Origin: Actinoplanes italicus
GTDB taxonomy: Bacteria > Actinomycetota > Actinomycetes > Mycobacteriales > Micromonosporaceae
NCBI RefSeq assembly: GCF_003001815.1
Contig: NZ_PVMZ01000002.1
Coordinates: 434,001 to 498,000 of the forward strand
Length of the DNA stretch: 64,000 bases
Direction of reading: 5' to 3'
In this document: piece by piece, positions 32,556 through 40,228 of the stretch
Position numbering within the stretch: position 1 is the stretch's first letter
How the letters are laid out: every line of letters begins with the position of its first letter
The notes under the pieces: model-generated
Told to the model about the DNA's origin: nothing
What the model saw: only the letters and a program-made list of their open reading frames with translations
Databases searched by the model: none
Program-made: the position numbers and the translations under genes

Positions 32556-32602
32556 GATCTTGTGCATTTCGGGTCGCTGTGGCGGCGCAACCTCACAAGA
32601 TC
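32556..32602 (+). repeat. 47-bp dyad element, copy 4
   Basis: Identical to copies 2 and 3. Confidence 0.8.
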
Positions 32603-33082
32603 GGCGGGAGGTCGGTCGGGGAGGCGTGCAGGGACAGTGCGGAGGCCGGGCGGAAGCCCTCAGGACAGGGGAGGCACGGGCGGTGCTGCGGCGCGGGTGG
32701 TGTGGGGCCCGGGTGGTGCTGTGGCGTCGGCGGTGCTGTGGCGCGGTGGTGTGGGGCCGGGCGGTGCTGCGGCGGGGGCGGTGCTGTGGCGCGCGGGCTG
32801 GTGCTGGGGCGGGGGCGGTAGCCGCTGCTCTTAGGGATCCTGAGAGATGGCTGGCAATATTTGCCGGCTCGTTGCTCTGGGTGACGATCACTCTGCGCTA
32901 TGCAATATTCGGCGATCATTGGGATGTGGAAGATGATCGTCCATTGCGGAGTGTGCAGGAGTCGCGACGCAAAGCGTCATGGCCGGTATTTCGAGATCAT
33001 TTCAGCGATCGGCGGAAACGTACCGTGATCGAATTAACGCACAATGGAGTGGGACGCGCTGTGAGGAGTCCGAAACAGCAAG

Positions 33083-33111
33083 ACGCCCCGGTGCCGTACG
33101 GCCCGGGGCGT
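33083..33111 (-). terminator. Terminator of whiB1
   Basis: On the minus strand, 24 bp after the stop, ACGCCCCGG pairs with CCGGGGCGT across an 11-nt loop and is followed by CTTGCTGTTTCG. Confidence 0.7.
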
Positions 33112-33134
33112 GAATGCTGTGTTGGGGGATTGAT

Positions 33135-33389
33135 TCAAGCGGTGGGAGCGCCGACCCGAAGGCCACCGCGACGCTTGACTGCACGCCGCTCGTCTTCGCT
33201 CATACCGCCCCATACGCCGGCGTCCTGTCCAGACTCGAGTGCCCACGAGAGGCATTCCTCGGTCACCGGGCACCGCCGGCACACGGCCTTGGCCTGCTCG
33301 ACCTGCAGGAGCGCCGGTCCACTCGTCCCGATCGGGAAGAACAGCTCGGGGTCCTCGTCGCGGCAGATCGCATCGTGACGCCAGTCCAT
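33135..33389 (-). CDS. whiB1: WhiB1/WblE-type iron-sulfur regulator
   Basis: 84 residues, the same length as mycobacterial WhiB1. The four Fe-S ligands are Cys9 (DAICRDEDPELFF), Cys37, Cys40 and Cys46 (AVCRRCPVTEECLSWAL), followed by the turn GVWGGMSEDERRAVKRR. WhiB1/WblE is an NO-sensitive, generally essential regulator that binds the primary sigma factor. AAGGAG precedes the ATG. The 411-bp upstream region holds two CRP-type sites. In mycobacteria whiB1 lies beside pdtaS; here a membrane protein and the sulfur operon have come between them. Confidence 0.93.
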   Translation of the reverse strand: MDWRHDAICRDEDPELFFPIGTSGPALLQVEQAKAVCRRCPVTEECLSWALESGQDAGVWGGMSEDERRAVKRRGGLRVGAPTA

Positions 33390-33578
33390 GGCGGCAAACT
33401 CCTTGTTTCGGATGGGGTAATGAAAACAGTGCTGTTTACCTATATGCGAGCGCAGTGGTTGGCGACGGCTTGTACCCGTACGCTCACCGATGCGTCAGCA
33501 AGCTTTTGTGTTCGGTGCTGTTTGGCGCTTCTGGATTAGGAACGCGCACAACCCGCAACCGGTTACTTCTTATCGCTT

Positions 33579-33592
33579 GTGAATGCTTTCAC
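33579..33592. promoter_or_regulatory. CRP-type site, proximal to whiB1
   Basis: GTGAATGCTTTCAC fits the CRP/FNR core GTGA-N6-TCAC exactly. It lies about 190 bp before the whiB1 start codon. Confidence 0.55.
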
Positions 33593-33638
33593 GAACTCAC
33601 GCGTTGTCAAGGGTAGCGCTGGAAGTTTCTCCCGGCGG

Positions 33639-33652
33639 GTGAGCTGGCTCAC
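33639..33652. promoter_or_regulatory. CRP-type site, distal to whiB1
   Basis: GTGAGCTGGCTCAC fits GTGA-N6-TCAC and is palindromic over six bases in each arm. Its centre is exactly 60 bp from the centre of the proximal site. Confidence 0.55.
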
Positions 33653-33692
33653 GCACCCATATGTCCGGTTCGGACGGTCCTGCCAGAGCCGG

Positions 33693-33720
33693 TTGACGAA
33701 CGCTCCCATCAATGTAGTAC
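33693..33720 (+). promoter_or_regulatory. Possible plus-strand promoter without a gene
   Basis: TTGACG and TAGTAC are separated by 16 bp, a fair match to a housekeeping promoter. Nothing coding follows on this strand; a transcript would run antisense into the diacylglycerol-kinase-like gene. Confidence 0.3.
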
Positions 33721-33800
33721 GGTCCTGGCCACTTCGCAGACCTTTTGCCCGTGTTTCTGTAACGGATCGTGAGCACCTGTCCGGAACACGTACCCCGCAG

Positions 33801-34751
33801 TCAGCAGATCACACGTAGCGCACACGGGACGGACACGAAGTGCACCTTCTGCCGTTCCCCTAGGTAGTCGCCGTCCAGCTGGAACGCCTGGGGCCGGGAC
33901 GCAACCACGGTGAACTCGGTGACGTCATGACGACGTAACACCTGTTTACCTCGTGGATCTCCGGCCCGCCACGCGAGCTGTGTCACGGTCCGCGCGCTGC
34001 TCGGAACGGTCAGCTTCCGTAAGGCGGTCACGTCGAGTCCCCGATCGAACGAGGCGTCCGGATTCAAATGGACAGGACGGTCGCCGACGTACGTCCACGG
34101 CGCGGTGTTCTGCACGATCACCGTGCCGAGCTCCGTGTCCGGGGTCTCACCCGGCCACTCCAGGGTCATGGGCGGGTTCTTCCGATCCATCCCTACGAGG
34201 AACTGGCCGATCGTCGAGCGCATGTAGAGCGCCGGGGTCGAAGTACGGCCACGCTGGCGGGCCTGCTCGACCCGGCGGATCGTCGCGGCGTCCCAGCCGA
34301 GACCCGCCGTGAAGGTGAAGTAGCGATCGTCGGCCCGGCCGAGCCCGATCACCCGGTGCCGGCCGTCGCGCAGACCGTCCAGGATCACGCTCGTGCCGTC
34401 GGCCCAGTCGCGGGGCATGCCGAGCGCGCGGGCGAAGACGTTCGTCGAACCACCCGGCACCACGGCCAGTGTCGGAACCCGGTCGGCGATCGAGCCGGGC
34501 AGGTCGGCGAGCGCGGCCGGGGCGGTGAGCAGACCGTTCACCGCCTCGTTCACGGTGCCGTCACCGCCGAGCGTGACGACCAGATCGATGCCGCTCTCCG
34601 CCGCGTCGCGGGCCAGTTTCGTGGCATGACCGCGTCGCTCGGTGTAGCTCACCGTCAGGTCCACGGCACTGCGCAGCGCCCGCACCAGGACGTCACGACT
34701 GCGCTCGCTCGTGGTCGTCGCCCGGGGGTTGACCACCAGCAACGCTCGCAT
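33801..34751 (-). CDS. Diacylglycerol kinase family lipid kinase
   Basis: 316 residues from the ATG at 34751. The catalytic domain is visible as MRALLVVNPRATTTSERSRD, VVTLGGDGTVNEAVNGLL (nucleotide-binding GGDGT) and VVPGGSTNVFARALGMP, with a C-terminal beta domain ending in ASRPQAFQLDGDYLGERQKV. Family members phosphorylate diacylglycerol or related lipids; substrate cannot be told. It has a 70-bp divergent promoter region with the small membrane protein gene. Confidence 0.9.
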   Translation of the reverse strand: MRALLVVNPRATTTSERSRDVLVRALRSAVDLTVSYTERRGHATKLARDAAESGIDLVVTLGGDGTVNEAVNGLLTAPAALADLPGSIADRVPTLAVVPGGSTNVFARALGMPRDWADGTSVILDGLRDGRHRVIGLGRADDRYFTFTAGLGWDAATIRRVEQARQRGRTSTPALYMRSTIGQFLVGMDRKNPPMTLEWPGETPDTELGTVIVQNTAPWTYVGDRPVHLNPDASFDRGLDVTALRKLTVPSSARTVTQLAWRAGDPRGKQVLRRHDVTEFTVVASRPQAFQLDGDYLGERQKVHFVSVPCALRVIC

Positions 34752-34820
34752 GCGCGGACTGTACCCGCCGGAGCGCCGCGGGACTGTCGGTATGGTGCAG
34801 CAGTGACCGGTGAGAATCAC

Positions 34821-35198
34821 GTGACTACCAGCGCCGCCACCCTCGATTGGGGGGTCCGGCTGCTGTACCTGCAAGGCGCCGGGCTGAGCGCGCTCACCGC
34901 GTACCTCATCGTCCTTGATCTGACCCGCGACGATGTCGTCGTCGCCATCGCCGCCTCGCTGACGGTGATGTGCGCCCTCGCCGCGGCGGCGGTCTTCCTG
35001 ATCGCGCGTGCCCTCGGGCGCCGTTCGGTCCGGGCTCGCGGGCCGGCCGTGGTGGTGCAGTTGTTCCTGCTGGCCACCGGTGGATTCCTGATTCAGTACG
35101 GCACGGTCTGGATGGGTGTCGGAGCGCTGATTCTGGGTGCGCTGACCGCGGCGCTGATCCTCGTTCCACCGAGCAGTCGAGCGTTGGGCGTCGATTAG
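34821..35198 (+). CDS. Small integral membrane protein
   Basis: 125 residues from the GTG at 34821, which has GGTGAG upstream; a GTG at 34803 is an alternative. Four hydrophobic segments: LLYLQGAGLSALTAYLIVL, IAASLTVMCALAAAAVFLIA, VVVQLFLLATGGFLIQYG and GVGALILGALTAALILVP. No motif beyond the helices; function unknown. The GntR gene follows after 38 bp. Confidence 0.75.
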   Translation: MTTSAATLDWGVRLLYLQGAGLSALTAYLIVLDLTRDDVVVAIAASLTVMCALAAAAVFLIARALGRRSVRARGPAVVVQLFLLATGGFLIQYGTVWMGVGALILGALTAALILVPPSSRALGVD

Positions 35199-35236
35199 TG
35201 GGTCTCCGGAAGCGGATCAGGGCCTAACCTGAACGG

Positions 35237-35929
35237 GTGACCGGATCAACGGTGCGCCCGCCCGCCTATCAGCAGCTCGCGGACGAGTTGCGTGCGGAGA
35301 TCACATCCGGCCGGCTGCAACCCGGCGAGCGTCTCCCACCCGAACCTGAGCTGTGCGTGAAAATCGGCGTCAGTCGCAGCACCGTGCGAGAGGCGCTGCG
35401 CCTGCTCGCGAGCCAGCACCTCATCGTCACGACGCGCGGCGTCACGGGCGGCAGCTTCGTCGCCCACCCCGACGCCGAGCAGCTCGCGGACGGCCTCTCC
35501 ACGGGGTTCGCGCTGCTCACGCACTCCGCGGCGGTCGGGCTAGCCGACCTGCTGGAGCTGCGGCGCGCCCTGGAGGTGCCGGCTGCCGGGCTGGCCGCGG
35601 TACGCCGGGACGAGTCTCACCTCGTCGAGCTGCAAGGTGCCCTCTTCGATCCCGGCATCGACGACCTCGCCACGATGCTGGCCGCCCATGCGGATTTCCA
35701 TCGGGCGATCGCCAAGGCCACCGGGAACCCGCTGTTCGAACTCGTCGGACGTCCCATCTACCAGGCGGCCTACGGCGAGGAGGTGATCGGCTCGCTACCC
35801 GAGGGCTACTGGACTCGCATAGACAGCGACCACCGAGCCATCCTCGACCGCCTGACAGCGCAGGACGCCGAGGGAGCCACCAGAGCAGCAGCAAACCACC
35901 TCGACTACATAGCGAGAACTCTGCGCTAG
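35237..35929 (+). CDS. FadR-type GntR transcriptional regulator
   Basis: 230 residues from a GTG. The winged helix is YQQLADELRAEITSGRLQPG, ERLPPEPELCVKIGVSRSTV and REALRLLASQHLIVTTRG. The C-terminal helical FCD domain carries ADLLELRRALEVPAAGLA and HADFHRAIAKATGNPLFE, with the metal-binding Asp/His pattern (FHRAI, SDHRAILDRL). Such regulators usually bind a small acid. No obvious metabolic target is adjacent, and no operator was identified. Confidence 0.88.
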   Translation: MTGSTVRPPAYQQLADELRAEITSGRLQPGERLPPEPELCVKIGVSRSTVREALRLLASQHLIVTTRGVTGGSFVAHPDAEQLADGLSTGFALLTHSAAVGLADLLELRRALEVPAAGLAAVRRDESHLVELQGALFDPGIDDLATMLAAHADFHRAIAKATGNPLFELVGRPIYQAAYGEEVIGSLPEGYWTRIDSDHRAILDRLTAQDAEGATRAAANHLDYIARTLR

Positions 35930-36163
35930 AGACCCTCGAGGCCGAGGTCTCCGGCACGTCGCCGACCACCGGACGCGAACGATCGTGCCGGTTCCGGCGG
36001 CCTCCTCAAACCGACCCGCCACTGATGGGTCTCTGCTGCCTCGCGGCTGATACCGGTCACCTAGACAAGGCTTTACGACGCCGAACCGGCCCCATAGTCG
36101 ACGCGAGGTCGTAGCCACGTCACCGGCGGCGTTTTGCCGCGAAGCGGAGCCAGCAAGCTCAGC

Positions 36164-36562
36164 TCAGAACTCGGTGCGCCGAGTCAGAAGGCGGATGGTG
36201 GCTTGCCGGCCGTTGGCCTCGGCGGCGGCGCTCGTCGTGAGGGCCGTCAGCACCTTCCACGCGAACGACGACTCCGACGGCAGCCGGGCCCCGCGGACCG
36301 TGGCGACGGTAACCTCGACGGTGAGCGCGTCGTCGGTGACGGCGAAGCGGCATTCCAACTCGGCATTGCGGGTGGCGATGGCCAGGAGCATGGCGCACGC
36401 CTCGTCGACGGCGATGCGCAGGTCCTCGATCTCGTCGAGTGCGAAGTGCAGGCGGGCGGCGAGGCCCGCGGTGGCCGTCCGGAGGACGCCCAGGTAGCCG
36501 CCGTCGGCCGGAACCGTCAGCAGTACGACGTCGTCTCCGACGTCCGGCTCCGTGTCCGTCAT
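36164..36562 (-). CDS. RsbW/SpoIIAB-like anti-sigma kinase
   Basis: 132 residues from the ATG at 36562 (GGGTGA upstream). A GHKL ATPase domain with YLGVLRTATAGLAARLHFAL, IEDLRIAVDEACAMLLAIA (N box with Asp/Glu) and a short C-terminal half; the G2 loop is reduced, which is common in RsbW-type proteins. It would bind a sigma factor and phosphorylate an antagonist. No partner sigma or STAS gene is next to it. The 234 bp to the left up to the GntR gene hold nothing recognised. Confidence 0.8.
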   Translation of the reverse strand: MTDTEPDVGDDVVLLTVPADGGYLGVLRTATAGLAARLHFALDEIEDLRIAVDEACAMLLAIATRNAELECRFAVTDDALTVEVTVATVRGARLPSESSFAWKVLTALTTSAAAEANGRQATIRLLTRRTEF

Positions 36563-36728
36563 CTGAGTCACCCGAGCCCTCCTCCCGATGGAGAGACTGT
36601 AGCGGCTGAAGGACGCTGCGGGACCACCTGGTGACCGCCTGTTCTTCCCGTGCGGGTGATCCGGTGGAGCAGACGTCGATGGCCGGCACGCGGTAAGGGG
36701 CGGGCCGGCCACCTGCTGACCGTCACGG

Positions 36729-37133
36729 TCAGGCCTGCTTGGTCTCCCAGAAGATCTTGGAGATCTCCTCGATCTTGCCGAGCAGCTGGTCGGCGACAGC
36801 CGGGTCGACCTGGCCCTTGGCGCCCGCGGCGCCGGCGAGCTTGGTGGCCTCGTTGAACAGCTGGTGCAGGTGCGGGTACTTCTCGAAGTGCGGGGCCTTG
36901 AAGTAGTCGGTCCACAGCACCCACAGGTGGTGCTTGACCAGCTCGGCCCGCTGCTCCTTGATGAGGATGGCCCGAGTGCGGAACTCGGGGTCGGTGTTCG
37001 CCTGGTACTTCTCGGCGATCGCCTTGACGGACTCGGCCTCGATCCGTGCCTGGGCCGGGTCGTACACACCGCACGGCAGGTCGCAGTGGGCGCTGACCAC
37101 GGTGCGCGGGGTGAGGAAACGCGGAAGTCGCAT
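36729..37133 (-). CDS. sodN: Nickel superoxide dismutase
   Basis: 134 residues; GGAGGAG precedes the ATG. The nickel hook H-C-D-L-P-C-G-V-Y begins at His16, so residues 1-15 (MRLPRFLTPRTVVSA) are the propeptide that must be removed to expose the His amine ligand. Cys17 and Cys21 bind Ni. The four-helix body shows ARIEAESVKAIAEKYQANTD and HHLWVLWTDYFK, typical of the family. The maturation protease gene sodX is divergent with a 31-bp gap. Confidence 0.96.
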   Translation of the reverse strand: MRLPRFLTPRTVVSAHCDLPCGVYDPAQARIEAESVKAIAEKYQANTDPEFRTRAILIKEQRAELVKHHLWVLWTDYFKAPHFEKYPHLHQLFNEATKLAGAAGAKGQVDPAVADQLLGKIEEISKIFWETKQA

Positions 37134-37164
37134 CAGGACTCCTCCATAGAGTTTGCGATGATCC

Positions 37165-37527
37165 GTGATTGACACTACCCCTTACGCCTTTCGAGTAACG
37201 CGACGGAGGCTTGATGCCTTGAGGTGGCAATTACCACTGTTCGCCGTGCTCGTCCGGGGGCCCTCCATGGTCCCGACACTGCGCGCGGGAGACGCCCTGA
37301 TCGTGCGGCGTGGCGGCCGCATACGCCCTGGTGACATCGTGGTCGCCGAGTTCCGTAACCGACCGGGTCTGCTCGTCGTCAAACGAGCCGTCGCGGAGCG
37401 TGACGGAGGGTGGTGGCTTCTCGGCGATAATGAATTCGTGGAGGATGATTCCCGTGCTCACGGCGTCGCCGACGTTCTCGGGCGTGTGATATTTCGGTAC
37501 TACCCGAGACCGTTCCGGTTAAGTTAG
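37165..37527 (+). CDS. sodX: Nickel superoxide dismutase maturation protease
   Basis: 120 residues from a GTG. It belongs to the S26 signal peptidase family, with the catalytic dyad Ser34 in VRGPSMVPTLRAGD and Lys73 in LLVVKRAV, and the later box GDNEFVEDDSRAHG. It lacks a strong membrane anchor, as in other SodX proteins that act in the cytoplasm on the SodN propeptide. Divergence from sodN confirms the role. No ribosome binding site is obvious at the GTG, and the true start may be slightly downstream. Confidence 0.9.
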   Translation: MIDTTPYAFRVTRRRLDALRWQLPLFAVLVRGPSMVPTLRAGDALIVRRGGRIRPGDIVVAEFRNRPGLLVVKRAVAERDGGWWLLGDNEFVEDDSRAHGVADVLGRVIFRYYPRPFRLS

Positions 37528-37672
37528 TGTCCTCTGATCCCCAGCGCACACCCGCGCTGGAGGTGGTTGTACCGGGTGATCCCCGCATCGCACCTCGAGT
37601 TCCGGCGCATACTCGCGACCGGAATTCCGGCAGGTGCCACGTATCAATGTCGATGCAGTGTGGAGCTTCACC

Positions 37673-38935
37673 GTGTCATTCTTCAGTTTCGAACTCGATC
37701 CCGCCCTGGCCGCCGACCCCGTCTTCGACCTGCACCGCAGGGGCAAGATGACGATGAGCGCGACCGTCCCGCTGACCAGCCGCGACGACCTCTCGCTGGC
37801 CTACACGCCGGGGGTCGCCCGGGTCTGTGAGGCGATCGCCGAGGACGAGGATCTCTACTCCGACTACACCTGGGTCTCGAACACGGTCGCCGTGGTCACC
37901 GACGGGTCCGCCGTCCTCGGCCTCGGCAACATCGGTCCCAAGGCCGCGATGCCCGTCATGGAGGGCAAGTCGGTCCTGTTCAAGCAGTTCGGCGGCGTGG
38001 ACTCGATCCCGATCGTCCTCGACACGCAGGACGTCGAGGGCATCATCGCCACGGTCAAGGCCATGGCGCCGTCGTTCGGCGGCATCAACCTCGAGGACAT
38101 CAGCGCTCCGCGCTGCTTCGAGATCGAGCGCCGCCTCGACGCCGAGCTCGACATCCCGGTCTTCCACGACGACCAGCACGGCACCGCGGTCGTCACGCTT
38201 GCCGCCCTGCGCAACGCCGCGAAGCTCCTCGGACGCTCCTTCGGCGACCTGCGCGTGGTGATCAGCGGAGCCGGAGCCGCCGGCGTCGCGATCACGAACA
38301 CCCTGATCGCGGCCGGCGTCGAGGGCGCCAACATGATCATCGTCGACTCGCGCGGCATCATCCACGGCGAGCGCGCCGATCTCAGCGGGATGAAGGCCGG
38401 GATCGCCGCCGCCACGAACGTCTCCGGGCGTACCGGCGGGATCACCGAGGCGCTGATCGGCGCCGACGTGCTCGTCGGCGTCTCCGGCGGCAGTATCCCG
38501 GAGGAGGCGCTGGCCGGCATGGCCCCCGGCGCGATCATCTTCGCGTTGGCCAACCCCACGCCGGAGGTCCACCCGACCGTCGCGCACAAGTACGCGGCGA
38601 TCGTCGCGACCGGCCGCAGTGACTTCCCCAACCAGATCAACAACGTTCTGGCGTTCCCCGGCATCTTCCGCGGCGCGCTCGACGTCAAGGCGAGCACGAT
38701 CACCGACCGGATGAAGGTGGCGGCCGCCGACGCGATCGCCGCGATCGTCGCCGACGACCTCCGGCCCGAGGCGATCGTGCCGTCGCCGCTGGACCCGCGG
38801 GTCGCTCCGGCGGTGGCCGCCGCGGTGGCCGCCGCGGCCATCGAGGACGGGGTCGCCCGGCGTGCGGTCGCTCCGGAACCCGCGCCCGTGCCGGCTTCCG
38901 CGCCTGCACCCGCCGCGGAACGCCAGCCCGCCTGA
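37673..38935 (+). CDS. NAD(P)-dependent malic enzyme
   Basis: 420 residues from the GTG at 37673, chosen because GGAG lies seven bases before it; a GTG at 37634 is also in frame. It decarboxylates malate to pyruvate. Hallmarks are SLAYTPGVARVCEAIA (catalytic Tyr), GLGNIGPKAAMPVMEGK, INLEDISAPRCFEIE, PVFHDDQHGTAVVTLAAL (metal site) and the Rossmann loop ISGAGAAGVAITNTL. The length matches the short bacterial class without a phosphotransacetylase domain. The last 40 residues are Ala/Pro-rich and not conserved. Confidence 0.95.
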   Translation: MSFFSFELDPALAADPVFDLHRRGKMTMSATVPLTSRDDLSLAYTPGVARVCEAIAEDEDLYSDYTWVSNTVAVVTDGSAVLGLGNIGPKAAMPVMEGKSVLFKQFGGVDSIPIVLDTQDVEGIIATVKAMAPSFGGINLEDISAPRCFEIERRLDAELDIPVFHDDQHGTAVVTLAALRNAAKLLGRSFGDLRVVISGAGAAGVAITNTLIAAGVEGANMIIVDSRGIIHGERADLSGMKAGIAAATNVSGRTGGITEALIGADVLVGVSGGSIPEEALAGMAPGAIIFALANPTPEVHPTVAHKYAAIVATGRSDFPNQINNVLAFPGIFRGALDVKASTITDRMKVAAADAIAAIVADDLRPEAIVPSPLDPRVAPAVAAAVAAAAIEDGVARRAVAPEPAPVPASAPAPAAERQPA

Positions 38936-38998
38936 TCGAACGCCGACCAGCCTGATCGGACGCCGACCAGCCTGATCGAACGCCGACCAGCCTGATCG
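38931..38998. repeat. 20-bp tandem repeat, three and a half copies
   Basis: Unit CCTGATCGAACGCCGACCAG at 38931, 38951, 38971 and partly 38991, with one base changed in the second copy. The first unit contains the malic enzyme stop codon. Confidence 0.9.
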
Positions 38999-39110
38999 TT
39001 CGGCGGACCTCGCCGAACGCGGGCCCTGCGGAACGATCGACGAGCATCACGCCGTCCGCGCCTCACCGGTGCGGGCGGCGTGTCGCGTTAACGGTCGCTA
39101 AGGTCGGGAG

Positions 39111-40052
39111 ATGCGCGCTGCCTTTGCTTCCGCCATTGACCCGTCTGAGCCGCTCAGCGGCCTGACCGTGGGCGAACTGCCGCTCACCGTCCCGGACGGC
39201 TGGGTGCCCGTCGACGTCCGGGCCGCCTCCCTCAACCACCACGACATCTGGTCGCTGCGCGGCGTGGGACTGCCCGCCGACCGGCTGCCGATGATCCTGG
39301 GCTGTGACGCCGCCGGCGTGGACCCGGACGGCAACGAGGTGGTCGTCTACCCGGTGGTGGAGGACAAGGCGGACCCACGGGGCTTCTCGCTCTTCTCCGA
39401 GCGGCATCCGGGCACGCTCTCCGAGCGCCTCGCCGCTCCCCGGGCGAACCTGATCCCCAAGCCCGCGGGGGTGTCGTTCGCCGAGGCTGCCTGCCTTCCC
39501 ACGGCCTGGCTCACGGCGTACCACATGTTGGTGACCAGGGGCCGCATCGCGGAAGCCTCGTCGGTCCTGGTCCAAGGGGCCGGTGGTGGTGTCGCGACGG
39601 CGGCGGTCGCGATCGCGGCGGCTCTGGGGAAGAGGGTGTACGCCACGAGCCGCGACCCCGGGAAGCGCGAGCGGATCGCGGGGCTGGGCGCGACCGCGGT
39701 GGAACCCGGGGCACGACTGCCGGAGCGGGTCGACCTGGTGATCGAGTCGGTCGGCGCGGCCACTTTTGATCACTCGATGAAGTGCTCGGCTCCTGGTGCC
39801 CGGATCGTGGTCTGCGGTGCGACCGCCGGCCACCGTGCCGAGGTCGACCTGCGCCGGGTGTTCGCGATGCAGCTGGAGATCCTGGGCAGCAGCATGGGCA
39901 CCCCGGACGAGCTGGTGGCCCTGCTCGACCTGGTGGCCTCCGGCAAGGTGCGCCCGGTGATCGACTCGACGTACCGGCTCGCGCAGGCAGACGAGGCGTT
40001 CGCCAGGCTGGCCGGCGGCGACATCTTCGGCAAGATCGTGATCGAGCCCTGA
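39111..40052 (+). CDS. Zinc-type alcohol dehydrogenase/quinone oxidoreductase (MDR family)
   Basis: 313 residues. The N-terminal GroES-like fold has VRAASLNHHDIWSLRGVG and MILGCDAAGVDPDGNEV; the Rossmann loop is SSVLVQGAGGGVATAAVA, followed by VYATSRDPGKRERIAGLGA. Catalytic zinc ligands are not conserved, suggesting a quinone-oxidoreductase-like enzyme. Substrate unknown. Stand-alone gene between two repeat arrays. Confidence 0.88.
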   Translation: MRAAFASAIDPSEPLSGLTVGELPLTVPDGWVPVDVRAASLNHHDIWSLRGVGLPADRLPMILGCDAAGVDPDGNEVVVYPVVEDKADPRGFSLFSERHPGTLSERLAAPRANLIPKPAGVSFAEAACLPTAWLTAYHMLVTRGRIAEASSVLVQGAGGGVATAAVAIAAALGKRVYATSRDPGKRERIAGLGATAVEPGARLPERVDLVIESVGAATFDHSMKCSAPGARIVVCGATAGHRAEVDLRRVFAMQLEILGSSMGTPDELVALLDLVASGKVRPVIDSTYRLAQADEAFARLAGGDIFGKIVIEP

Positions 40053-40180
40053 GGCCGCCCGCGCGGCGGGAAGGCCCGTTGCAGCCGCCCGTGCGGAGGG
40101 TGGGCCCGTTGCAGCCGCCCGCGCGGAGGGTGGGCCCGTTGCAGCCGCCCGCGCGGAGGGTGGGCCCGTTGCAGCCGCCT
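40051..40180. repeat. 30-bp tandem repeat
   Basis: Unit GCAGCCGCCCGCGCGGAGGG plus TGGGCCCGTT at 40081, 40111 and 40141, flanked by partial diverged units on both sides. The copies differ by a single base. It lies between two convergent genes. Confidence 0.9.
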
Positions 40181-40228
40181 CGTGCGCAGCGAAGGCTGGG
40201 GCCGTCCGAAGAGAAAGCCCAGCAGGCC

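Larger units (their letters stand above)
32193..32683 (+). repeat. Three long direct repeats (170-187 bp period)
   Basis: Units start at 32193, 32380 and 32550 with GCCGCAGATCTTGTGCATTT. About 120 bp at the start of each unit are nearly identical; the length difference arises in a GGGCGCGGGTGGTG-type tail. Each unit carries a 47-bp dyad element at its start. Confidence 0.9.
31962..33134. other. 1.2-kb noncoding, repeat-rich region
   Basis: No gene is supported between cbiX and whiB1. Long open frames exist on both strands but translate to Arg/Gly/Ala/Pro-rich low complexity created by the repeats. From left to right it holds a polypyrimidine tract (32001-32080), a 47-bp dyad element (32084), three long direct repeats each containing one more dyad element (32193-32683), GT-rich simple sequence to about 32820, a lower-GC segment (about 32830-33070) with the palindrome GGCAATATTTGCC at 32853, and the whiB1 terminator. 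Confidence 0.7.
33390..33800. other. Noncoding region upstream of whiB1
   Basis: 411 bp without a supported gene, lower in GC than its surroundings. It holds two GTGA-N6-TCAC sites (33579 and 33639), a TTGACA box between them on the minus strand, a possible plus-strand promoter at 33693, and the dyad AAAACAGTGCTGTTT near 33424. Confidence 0.6.

Noticed and set aside
32130..33378. Long open frames on both strands through the repeat-rich region
   Set aside because: They translate to repetitive Arg/Gly/Ala or Pro/Thr/His sequence produced by the direct repeats, have no ribosome binding sites and continue antisense into whiB1.
34752..34874. Upstream extension of the diacylglycerol-kinase-like gene
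   Set aside because: The extra residues precede MRALLVVNPRA, the normal start of the domain, and would overlap the divergent gene.
35930..36163. Small gene between the GntR and RsbW-like genes
   Set aside because: Short frames on both strands lack ribosome binding sites and the codon third-position pattern of this genome.
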